64,000 bases of DNA from Methanolobus sp. (lineage in GTDB: Archaea > Halobacteriota > Methanosarcinia > Methanosarcinales > Methanosarcinaceae): positions 372,001-436,000 of the forward strand of contig NZ_JADQBZ010000008.1 in the NCBI RefSeq assembly GCF_016278365.1, written 5' to 3'. The translations under genes were made by a program, and so were the position numbers. Below are positions 18,348 through 25,694 of this stretch, piece by piece. The number at the start of each line of letters is the position of its first letter. The first letter of the stretch is position 1. The notes below the pieces were generated by a model. That model made no database searches. It was not told the DNA's origin and saw nothing but the letters and a program-made list of their open reading frames with translations.

Positions 18348-18854
18348 TCACTTTTTACCCATTTTACTACCTACAATCAATAATAAGGCAAAAACAATCA
18401 GAACGAAAATGAATGTCTGCAACGAATTTGAATCCGTTGTTGTGGTTTCAGGGGTTTCATTCATGAGTCCTGCATCTTTGATTGTGTAAGAGAATGTGTA
18501 TCTATCTTCAAGTCCTGTACCACCCATTGCTTGAAGTGTAGCTCTACCTTCATAATCACCTTTTACGTCCGTGGGGATGATTGTAAAGGACACGGTTTGT
18601 GTTTCACCAGCTTGCATATAGATTGCTTTTGTAGATGGTGAAAGACTAAAGTATTGTGATTCACCAGAAATTTGTGAAAGAAGTTGAAGATTTACCGGGC
18701 CTTCACCACCATTATTTTTAATAGTGAACTCAATCGTAGCAGTGTCAGTGTCAAGAATTGTACCTTTAATAGAGTGGGAAATTATTTCGGCAGAAGCGGT
18801 ATTTGAGCAAGCAAGCAAAATAATTAAACAGATAATGGCATATTTTAATTTCAT
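18348..18854 (-). CDS. Secreted, C-terminally anchored protein
   Basis: The start at 18854 (GGAGAG upstream) removes 20 non-conserved residues from the ORF track entry and leaves a clean signal peptide MKLKYAIICLIILLACSNTASA. The 168-residue protein has an extracellular beta-sandwich-like domain (TIEFTIKNNGGEGPVNLQLL, GETQTVSFTIIPTDVKGDYEG) like the NEW3 or COG1361 domains of archaeal envelope proteins. After a Thr-rich linker, a C-terminal membrane helix (FIFVLIVFALLLIVG) ends in lysines. It is probably a surface-exposed anchored protein with an unknown partner. Confidence 0.68.
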   Translation of the reverse strand: MKLKYAIICLIILLACSNTASAEIISHSIKGTILDTDTATIEFTIKNNGGEGPVNLQLLSQISGESQYFSLSPSTKAIYMQAGETQTVSFTIIPTDVKGDYEGRATLQAMGGTGLEDRYTFSYTIKDAGLMNETPETTTTDSNSLQTFIFVLIVFALLLIVGSKMGKK

Positions 18855-18973
18855 ATAAATCTCTCCGAATATTATAAAATACTTTATTACAATCCAATTT
18901 TGTTTATCCCCCAATTAATTTCGAATGAAAGAAGCATGAGATATTTCATCTATGAGGTGTGTAGATGTCAATT

Positions 18974-19264
18974 TCAACATCCTGAAGCTTCCTTTACTAG
19001 GGCATCAATGTAGACTTCTAGGTCATGCATCTCGAATCTGGAGTGACATAAAAGGAAATTCACCGCATGAGTAACGGTTGGCAGGTTGTGAGACCTGCCA
19101 CGTTTCACAGGTATCCCAAGCAAGTTGCATTTCTGCATAAAAAGAGATTGCAACTCGTTATGTACCTTCGATATTTTCTCATAGTCAGGACTCGCCACCT
19201 TGACGGAAGAAATATCCTTTTTGGAGATAGCAAGAGCTATCTGTTTACCTGTACCTTTTACCAT
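18974..19264 (-). CDS. Small hypothetical protein, 96 residues
   Basis: The protein is basic and soluble, starting MVKGTGKQIALAISKKDISSV. The C-terminal part (PTVTHAVNFLLCHSRFEMHDLEVYIDALV) looks helical. No motif is recognised. Its promoter region faces the RNA-like locus at 19401, so the two are divergently arranged. It may be a small DNA-binding protein of the element, but this is a guess. Confidence 0.5.
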   Translation of the reverse strand: MVKGTGKQIALAISKKDISSVKVASPDYEKISKVHNELQSLFMQKCNLLGIPVKRGRSHNLPTVTHAVNFLLCHSRFEMHDLEVYIDALVKEASGC

Positions 19265-19400
19265 AATACATTCTCCATTAAATTAGAGTCACGCTGTAAC
19301 GTGACTAAAAACTGTATAATCTAAATACTATTTAAATTTTCTGTTTTTTGGAAATATGATAGCAAGAGAAAGGTTAAATAGAATACTGATTAAGAACTGA

Positions 19401-19522
19401 GGGAGGTGCGGTAGTATGTGCTGTAACACATGCTTTTGGCACAATCACTTACATCCTGGACTTACCATCCAGGGTGCATTCTCCAGATTGTGCACGCACC
19501 TTACCTAATTATTCGCCTTTTT
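19401..19522 (+). ncRNA. Candidate structured non-coding RNA
   Basis: Four stems nest without conflict. P1 is AGGTGCG (19404-19410) with CGCACCT (19495-19501). P2 is GTATGTG (19414-19420) with CACATGC (19427-19433). P3 is GCACAATC (19439-19446) with GATTGTGC (19486-19493). P4 is ATCCTGGA (19453-19460) with TCCAGGGT (19468-19475). P1 encloses P2 and the P3-P4 arm. A BRE/TATA-like AAGGTTAAATA lies about 25 bases before 19401, and a T5 run at 19518-19522 follows. No ORF occupies it. I do not recognise an RNA family; it is not a tRNA, SRP or RNase P RNA. Confidence 0.6.
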
Positions 19523-19604
19523 AGAGCATAAATAATTTACATTGAGTGGAAATAAAACTGCACTTTCTGTTTCATATTGCAGAATGTTTATTTTGAGAGT
19601 TCGT

Positions 19605-19892
19605 ATGTTATTGAAATCGAAAGTAACATATATAATAAATACTTTATGTTTGAACGGTGATTTCATAAAACTAAGAAGGCCTCGAGGAAGACCACCAACA
19701 GATATTATATCTTCCATTTTTTATTGGATTCACGTTGTAGTTGGAACTATACTAATGAATCCTACATTGTTGATGGGTATAGTTGGTGGTATTGGTGGAT
19801 ATTACATTGGCCATAGTTTTGAAATGATAATAGTGGGATTTGTAATAGGTTCTGCTCTTGGTTTTGTTATTTTTGAGGGAAGAAGATGGTAA
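19605..19892 (+). CDS. Small membrane protein with a glycine-zipper helix
   Basis: The ORF track uses TTG at 19542, but GAGAG five bases before the ATG at 19605 supports a 95-residue protein starting MLLKSKVTYI. It contains an AT-hook-like RRPRGRPP and then two or three hydrophobic helices: SIFYWIHVVVGTILM, LLMGIVGGIGGYYIG (glycine zipper) and MIIVGFVIGSALGFVIF. It overlaps the next gene by seven bases, so the two are co-translated. The function is unknown; holin-like or small channel proteins look similar. Confidence 0.55.
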   Translation: MLLKSKVTYIINTLCLNGDFIKLRRPRGRPPTDIISSIFYWIHVVVGTILMNPTLLMGIVGGIGGYYIGHSFEMIIVGFVIGSALGFVIFEGRRW

Positions 19893-20197
19893 ATATTTAC
19901 GTTCCCGTTCTTCTCACACTTTTATTATATCTGTTATTTATACGGGATTCAAAATTAAAAAAATACAATTTATCAGAATGCCATGTTGAAGTTTTTTTGT
20001 ATTCTTTTGGATTATCTACAAGCATTTTACTGTCACTGTCTTTGATATTATATGCCTTAAATGGCAAAGTCATTTTAGGATTGTCGGAAGAAATGCTTCA
20101 TCTTGGAATTTTCATTGGCGGAGTCACTTTATTAATTTCAACTCTGAAAGGAATAAACTCTAAGTTGAAAAAGAATCATAGCAAGAACAATGACTGA
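19886..20197 (+). CDS. Small membrane protein, 103 residues
   Basis: A strong ribosome site GAGGGAAGAAG lies inside the end of the upstream gene. The protein starts MVNIYVPVLLTLLLYLLFI, with further hydrophobic segments (FLYSFGLSTSILLSLSLILYAL, LGIFIGGVTLLISTL) and a basic C-terminus (KLKKNHSKNND). Three membrane helices are likely. It forms a two-gene unit with the preceding membrane protein. No family is recognised. Confidence 0.6.
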   Translation: MVNIYVPVLLTLLLYLLFIRDSKLKKYNLSECHVEVFLYSFGLSTSILLSLSLILYALNGKVILGLSEEMLHLGIFIGGVTLLISTLKGINSKLKKNHSKNND

Positions 20198-20274
20198 TGT
20201 ATTCTGTTCTGCAACTACCTCTTTTATTGTGGTTTGTAAGTGAAATTAGTTGGATAAATAAGCGTTTACACTGC

Positions 20275-21354
20275 TCATCTACTAATATTTTGAATTAATT
20301 TGAAGAAGTTAATATCAATCACTATCAAGACTTCACCGATAAACACAATAATCAATATAAATAAAATGTAACCACCAATGAGTTTATTCGATGTATTCCA
20401 TTCATCTAAGGTTATTTCTGTGATACCTGTGTCTGCACCTAATAAAATGTTACTTCTAAATGTGTAATCCTTGGTTTCGGGCTCAATCACTCCTATTGTA
20501 TATGTAACTCCATCGTACACTCCAAGAGTTACTTCAGCCATTCCAGATTCGTTTGTTTTATAGGGCATTCCCATCAATAATGATGAGCCATTGTAATGAA
20601 GGTTGACATAAATAAGTCCACCTGTAATGTCCTTTCCATTTCTTAATGCATGAATTATAACTTTTTGTGTATTTGGAATATATGATTCCATATTGTTAAA
20701 GTGCGTTTCATTTTCAACATAAAATATTGGTCCCATTAAAAAGTGATATTGTGAATAAAATATTGACTGATTAATAGGAGGAAAGGCATTGAACCCTACA
20801 TCAGCAATTACCCATTCTCCACTTTCTAATTGAACTTCAGACCATGCGTGGTTATTTACAGTCATTCTGTATGGGTCTATAAATCCAGTAGTATAGACAG
20901 GTCGGTAAGTAAGCCCAGTTCGGGTTACCAGGTCTCCAAAAACACATGCTAGTTCCCCACATGACGCCTTTTTGAGATAAATACTCCATAAAGGGTCCGG
21001 TGTATTTGGTCTAAGGTAACGGTTTTCAAATGCAGAATCAAATGTATCAAAACTATTGGTCTTAGGAGATATGAAGTAATCCCTTTGCCATAAAATAATA
21101 TTGGATATCAATTCAGTATTGTTTGAAGATTGTTCAATTAATTCTTTGCCTATTCCATCCAAATAGATATTAATTTGGTCTTTTTGAACAAAATGATAGT
21201 CCACATAAAGGTTTCCTAAATAGGCAACATAAACGACTAATGATATTGTGATTATCGCTATCAAGACTCTACGAAGCTTCTTTAATACCAATTGTCTGTC
21301 ATTAACAAATTTACCGAATAATTTAGTTAAAACAGAATTTTTCATATAGTTCAT
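20275..21354 (-). CDS. Membrane protein with transglutaminase-like (cysteine protease fold) domain
   Basis: The 359-residue protein has an N-terminal membrane helix (VLIAIITISLVVYVAYLG), an extracellular domain, and a C-terminal helix (LIGGYILFILIIVFIGEVLIVI). The transglutaminase-like triad is visible: Cys in CGELACVFGDL (near residue 134), His in NNHAWSEVQL and Asp in WVIADVGFNAFPP. This fold acts in peptide or protein cleavage or crosslinking outside the cell. A beta-rich segment after it (IHALRNGKDITGGLIYV) resembles a carboxypeptidase-regulatory-like domain. The substrate is not known. Confidence 0.75.
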   Translation of the reverse strand: MNYMKNSVLTKLFGKFVNDRQLVLKKLRRVLIAIITISLVVYVAYLGNLYVDYHFVQKDQINIYLDGIGKELIEQSSNNTELISNIILWQRDYFISPKTNSFDTFDSAFENRYLRPNTPDPLWSIYLKKASCGELACVFGDLVTRTGLTYRPVYTTGFIDPYRMTVNNHAWSEVQLESGEWVIADVGFNAFPPINQSIFYSQYHFLMGPIFYVENETHFNNMESYIPNTQKVIIHALRNGKDITGGLIYVNLHYNGSSLLMGMPYKTNESGMAEVTLGVYDGVTYTIGVIEPETKDYTFRSNILLGADTGITEITLDEWNTSNKLIGGYILFILIIVFIGEVLIVIDINFFKLIQNISR

Positions 21355-21394
21355 TTATTTTGAAAAGTAGATATACATTTTGATTGTTTCACCA

Positions 21395-22240
21395 TCACCA
21401 TCTCAACAACTTGTCTTCAGCCATGCCCTTACCACTTACGACAATTCCATCCTTTCGCATTTGCTTAATGAAGAAAACTGCACCAATAATCCCACCCTCA
21501 TCAAGCATCCCCCGTGTGTGACCTCGACCATGTTCCGGATTTGACATACCTAAAATTTCCACACTTCCATTTTTATAAAGTTGGAGATGCTTCATTTTGT
21601 ATGGCCACATATCTCCCCAAGACTTGAAGAATCGAAAATCTAACATGTGGCGACGGGAAGCGTATGCCCGGGCGAGTTTCTGTCTACGCAACACGCGCTC
21701 TTGCTCCTGTTTTTCTTCTTGTGGGCTTTTGGTTGGAGGTAGGCGTGGTTTACCTGTTGCAGTTTGTTTTTGCATTAATTCCAGAATGCGATTCAAGCGC
21801 ATAATCTCGCTCTCTTTCGATTTTAGTTCGGCCATCAAGTGTGCAGTCTCTACATGCGGGTTTACATTTTGAGATGAAGGGGAATTCCCAAATGGTGAGG
21901 TTATGCTAGGGAAGCGGTTTTTGACTTCATTTGCGACAGCTTCCTGGAACATTTCATTGTCGTTGAGGATTTGAGATACTCTTCTTTGCAGGTTGGCATA
22001 CTTGATTTCTTTGTATTTGAGCGGATTTTCAGCATGCTCTTTGCCTAACTTTGTCAGGCTGTAAATGCGTGGATTAACATCCTTGTCGATGGAAATGTAA
22101 CCCCTCCTTTTAAGTTGAAAGAGAGCTGACCTATATGCACCATAGTTCGGGTGTCCTACCTGCTCATAAATTTCTCTTGATGATTTGTTCCCCTGCAAAA
22201 GTGTCCGTAAAACCTTTGATTTAAATTCATATTTTTTCAT
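21395..22240 (-). CDS. Winged-helix DNA-binding protein with coiled coil
   Basis: Residues about 1-75 form a winged-helix domain: VLRTLLQGNKSSREIYEQVGHPNYGA (helix-turn-helix) then LKRRGYISIDKDVNPRIYSLT (wing). A coiled coil follows near 140-185 (AELKSKESEIMRLNRILELMQ), then a basic region (RRQKLARAYASRR) and a C-terminal domain ending GIVVSGKGMAEDKLLRW. A regulator or replication-initiator role for the element is plausible. Upstream lies the divergent gene at 22444. I do not recognise the C-terminal domain. Confidence 0.62.
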   Translation of the reverse strand: MKKYEFKSKVLRTLLQGNKSSREIYEQVGHPNYGAYRSALFQLKRRGYISIDKDVNPRIYSLTKLGKEHAENPLKYKEIKYANLQRRVSQILNDNEMFQEAVANEVKNRFPSITSPFGNSPSSQNVNPHVETAHLMAELKSKESEIMRLNRILELMQKQTATGKPRLPPTKSPQEEKQEQERVLRRQKLARAYASRRHMLDFRFFKSWGDMWPYKMKHLQLYKNGSVEILGMSNPEHGRGHTRGMLDEGGIIGAVFFIKQMRKDGIVVSGKGMAEDKLLRW

Positions 22241-22443
22241 GAGTAAACATTATTATCGTTTACTTAATTAAATACTTTATCTATTGATCAAATAATATAG
22301 TTATGTGGGAGTGGAGGGCAAAGTGACAGGTCGATATGTATAAACTTGTAGATGTGGCACGAATCAAGAAATGAACGATATTAATTGCAGATACATAATG
22401 AAAGGTTTTTATCTGTAGACAATTTCTTAATAATGGTGAAAGC

Positions 22444-22854
22444 ATGACCTCGAATAACAGTCCCAAATTGCAGTATGATAAGGTATACGACTATCTGTTA
22501 GAAATCGCATCGAATGGTTGTTCAGCATCACTTGTGAATATTGGTGACAAGGCATATAGACGGCAACTTAATCAGCAAAAAATAATTGTTACCTATGGGG
22601 ATGTGCTCAAGAAGTTTGAGATGATACCTAATAAGATTGAGCACCAGCAGGAGTTGTACCCCATACTGGATAAAATCAATGAGGATACTTTCCCCATATT
22701 GCTATCTGTACTCGTCGTAAACGGCAGTGATTTCATTCCCAGTAAGCCATTCTTCAAAAAGTGGTTGAAAATGGATGACCCTACCGATAAAGAGCGTGTT
22801 GAAGCATTTAAGAAGGAGTTAATGAAGGTACGGGAACATTTTTGTGATGAATAG
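22444..22854 (+). CDS. Hypothetical protein, 136 residues
   Basis: The soluble, helical protein has an excellent ribosome site (GGTGAAAG) before its ATG and no recognised motif. Segments include VYDYLLEIASNGCSASLVNIGD and VTYGDVLKKFEMIPNKIEHQQ, suggesting a small winged-helix-like N-terminal domain. It is 65 bases upstream of another small gene on the same strand, and the pair may be an operon of the element. Confidence 0.6.
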   Translation: MTSNNSPKLQYDKVYDYLLEIASNGCSASLVNIGDKAYRRQLNQQKIIVTYGDVLKKFEMIPNKIEHQQELYPILDKINEDTFPILLSVLVVNGSDFIPSKPFFKKWLKMDDPTDKERVEAFKKELMKVREHFCDE

Positions 22855-22919
22855 ATGGGAGTCTCTGAAAGGAAATGAAGTAAAACCGGTTTGAATATTA
22901 AAACGTTGAAGATGAGAGT

Positions 22920-23270
22920 ATGAACGAAACTAAAAACTTCACTAATGTTGAAATGTCGTGGGCAACACTCTTGAAACAACTCGGTCCGCAAGGCAATGAC
23001 TTCAAGATGTTTGGCATAAGACCCCGGGCAGATGCCAAATACTTCAATGCAAGAACTGCAGGGGAACAAATAGTCATAGATATCGCCAAAGTGCACTCAA
23101 ACTCATCCGAAATTAACGTTGATAGACATATCAGTTTCAAGGAGTTCAAGTGCGTTGCGGGGAAGTATAATGATTATGTCTCAGGTGTTAAAGGCACCCG
23201 AGAACAGATGCGGGATGAATGCGGACAGAATACATCCTATTTGATATCGTTGATTCATTATTTATTGTGA
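22920..23270 (+). CDS. Hypothetical protein, 116 residues
   Basis: The soluble protein starts MNETKNFTNVEMSWATLLKQLG and contains IDIAKVHSNSSEINVDRHISFKEFKCVAGKYNDYV. No membrane helix or catalytic motif is evident. It follows the gene at 22444 in the same direction. The overlapping minus-strand ORFs at 22593 and 22898 are shadows. Confidence 0.55.
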   Translation: MNETKNFTNVEMSWATLLKQLGPQGNDFKMFGIRPRADAKYFNARTAGEQIVIDIAKVHSNSSEINVDRHISFKEFKCVAGKYNDYVSGVKGTREQMRDECGQNTSYLISLIHYLL

Positions 23271-23442
23271 GCATTCATCAGGACAGGTTACATATTTCTT
23301 AAATAAATTTAAGAGTTATAGGGAAGCAGAGTGACATGTTTTTGAGAGTAATTGAATCCTTTATATTGAGGATAAAGGCACTTTATCTTCAATTAACCCA
23401 ATTACGCAGATGTTTATCATGTAGCTTTCCAAGAGTTACGTT

Positions 23443-24426
23443 TTAAGTCACCTTTGTAGTTGGCGACGATTTGTGAGGATATGAAATTTGGATGAGATGA
23501 ATAAACCAGGGAGTGAGTATCCCAATACAATATCCCAAGTAGTGTCCCACAATGTTTACTGTATTTCCTGTTTCGGTTCGTATGTTATCTGGAAACATAA
23601 CAAGCCATAATTTAACCATCAAAAGTGTGCCTAAACTAATCAATAAAATCACTAGAGTGAAGAGCACATACTCTACGTATATATTTTTGGAATGGGTATT
23701 ATTAATGTAGGACGATATAAATGAGAAGATATGTGTTACATCTTCTCTAGCAGATAACACACAAAGAAGAATCAGGAAAATAAGTGGTGCAGTATATCCG
23801 TCAACACCTACGTACTTGAAATTTACCAAAACAAGTAGGTTGAAAAATATCACTGAACATAAAATGTAATTGAGCTTAGTTAGTTTCAAACCAGCTTTTG
23901 TATAGATATATACGAAAATCAATGCCACTAAATAACCACTTAAAGCTGAAACAATTCCGGAAAATCCTAAAAAAGCGTTAGTGTCGTTGCCTGGGTACTT
24001 CATTATGTTATAAGCAGAAACAACAAAAGGCACTATCAAGTAGATAAGGACTGTGTCGTAATAAAACTCTTTCCGTGTGCGAATTTTTAATATTTTATGC
24101 AATACCAAGATGAGAGAAATGAGGAATAAATAAAATGTCAGGTTGTTGGTAAAGTGAGACACTCCAGCATGGGCAAAGTTTGAGAAATATATTGTATAAA
24201 TAGTCGGATTCGCAGTATATAAGGCAAAACTCTTGTTTAGTGGAGTAATGAAAACTGTCGTGAGGAATAAAGGAATTAGGATGCAAAATAGATATATGTC
24301 AAATAGAGTTCCATACGAAAAAGTATATTTTTCCAATTTAATGTTGGCATTGTTCAGGATTTTTGAAAACATTTTTGACCAACTATGATGCAGTGTGACT
24401 TCATTACAATCTATACATGAGTTCAT
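23443..24426 (-). CDS. Rhomboid-like intramembrane serine protease
   Basis: The 327-residue polytopic membrane protein has the rhomboid signatures in order: AGVSHFTNNLTFYL (His and Asn near the oxyanion hole), GFSGIVSAL (catalytic Ser in GxSG) and IVGHYLGYCIG (catalytic His). About seven or eight hydrophobic helices are visible, with a longer gap than usual between the Ser and His helices. The family cleaves membrane-spanning substrates. It is not in an operon with its neighbours. The catalytic dyad is intact, so activity is likely; the substrate is unknown. Confidence 0.8.
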   Translation of the reverse strand: MNSCIDCNEVTLHHSWSKMFSKILNNANIKLEKYTFSYGTLFDIYLFCILIPLFLTTVFITPLNKSFALYTANPTIYTIYFSNFAHAGVSHFTNNLTFYLFLISLILVLHKILKIRTRKEFYYDTVLIYLIVPFVVSAYNIMKYPGNDTNAFLGFSGIVSALSGYLVALIFVYIYTKAGLKLTKLNYILCSVIFFNLLVLVNFKYVGVDGYTAPLIFLILLCVLSAREDVTHIFSFISSYINNTHSKNIYVEYVLFTLVILLISLGTLLMVKLWLVMFPDNIRTETGNTVNIVGHYLGYCIGILTPWFIHLIQISYPHKSSPTTKVT

Positions 24427-24533
24427 CAGTTATAATTATTTATCCTGTATGTTAACGGGTGTATAAGGGTAGTTAATGCGTACACAATACATCGCATGTA
24501 ATATCGTTAACTAATTATCAATAGGATATTCAT

Positions 24534-24935
24534 TCACTCTTCTTTCTCACACTCAGGGCAGGGCAGTCCATATCCTTCTTCGATAAATTCCCACTTACCA
24601 TCTTTCAATTGTGTGTATTCTCGACTGGTTTCGGAGTGACCATGTTTGCAGACAAGGTCTACTGTTATGTAGGGAATGTCATCACCATCCAGATTCTGAT
24701 AAGAGTTTTCTGCGACGACAGGTTCAAAACCTTCCGCACGTATGGATTCGAGAATTTGTTCCTTGGAATCGAATATGTAATTGTCTTGACCGGAAAGACC
24801 GGCAGATACACTGACTGTTTTCATGTTTTGCATAAAGGCTTTCTTTTCTTGGTTGTCCTTATCCATGCAGCATTTTTTGTACTTTTTGCCACTGCCACAT
24901 GGACATGAGTCATTTCTTCCGGTTTTGACTGGCAT
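24534..24935 (-). CDS. SEC-C motif protein
   Basis: The N-terminus [23 protein letters not shown] is a textbook SEC-C zinc-binding motif ([13 protein letters not shown]). The remaining 110 residues form a small acidic domain with a C-terminal CPECEKEE pair that may complete a second zinc site and a HGHSE segment near residue 98. SEC-C motifs occur at the ends of SecA and in many small proteins of unknown function. No partner gene is adjacent. Confidence 0.8.
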   Translation of the reverse strand: MPVKTGRNDSCPCGSGKKYKKCCMDKDNQEKKAFMQNMKTVSVSAGLSGQDNYIFDSKEQILESIRAEGFEPVVAENSYQNLDGDDIPYITVDLVCKHGHSETSREYTQLKDGKWEFIEEGYGLPCPECEKEE

Positions 24936-25285
24936 ATTACCACGCTACATAGTGTGCAATTAATCTTATATTTATCACGTTGGTGAAACAATGAACTTCA
25001 AGGTGAAAATGTCGTTTGGTTTCTGTTACTAATGAAGGGATATTCAGCTATGATTATATGTGTATGGTAAGACGGTAACAAAAACTGACACACGTCAAGG
25101 TGATTGAACGAATGACACATGGCGAGGGTGACAGGATACCAGGGGTTCAAGCTGTTCGTATTTTATTACAGGTGCTTTGACATGTGTATGTATAACCGGT
25201 AATAAGGTAGCAGTGATTGCAAAGGATAAAATATAGAATAATAGATTATAGAGCATGCTGTTGCTGGTTATTAAACTATTCCATA
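24936..25285. other. Gene-free stretch before the repeat-rich region
   Basis: I see no gene. Short repeats of TGACACA and GGTGA occur between 25070 and 25140. The ORF at 25217 is low-complexity, rich in Tyr, Cys and Ile, and follows the repeats, so it is probably not coding. Confidence 0.4.
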
Positions 25286-25694
25286 TTTGTAATCATTTCT
25301 GCAGTAGGGTGTAATCGATATGATAAGACAGTTTGTAATCATTATACTAAGTTTGTAATCATTTCTGTATCATTTTTGTATCATTTTTTTCAGCATGCAT
25401 CGGCACTTGTTATCAAAATAAGATATATTTTAGAAAAAGAGTATAATATAAAACTACTTCTCTTACATTATTTCTCAATGGTAGTTATAACGATTTTAAA
25501 GAAGAAAGTTTTCCTAAATTCTATAGGTCATTTTTTCTAAAAATAGCCTTAAAATGATAACAAGTGACAACTGCTATCGAAAAAAATGATACAAAAATGA
25601 TACAAGATTTATCTCAATTGATAAAAATGCCATATACATACCAGAATTTCTCTTGTATCATTTTTTGCTAGCAAGAATAGGAAATTGATACAAC
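25286..25694. repeat. Repeat-rich AT region downstream of the DUF927 gene, possible replication origin or recombination site
   Basis: TTTGTAATCATTTCTG occurs at 25286-25301 and 25352-25367, and its first 12 bases at 25332-25343. TTGTATCATTTTT-type motifs occur about 25366-25388 (twice). The complement AAAAATGATACAA occurs twice at 25584-25605, and TCTTGTATCATTTTT lies at 25651-25665. AAAAATGATACAAGA (25593-25607) and TCTTGTATCATTTTT (25651-25665) are perfect 15-bp inverted copies. Such spacing resembles iterons or protein-binding arrays beside a replication gene. Confidence 0.5.

Noticed and set aside
25217-25540. 107-residue ORF on the plus strand
   Set aside because: It follows the TTTGTAATC/TTGTATCA repeats, giving low-complexity residues and no ribosome site; the DNA repeats explain it better.
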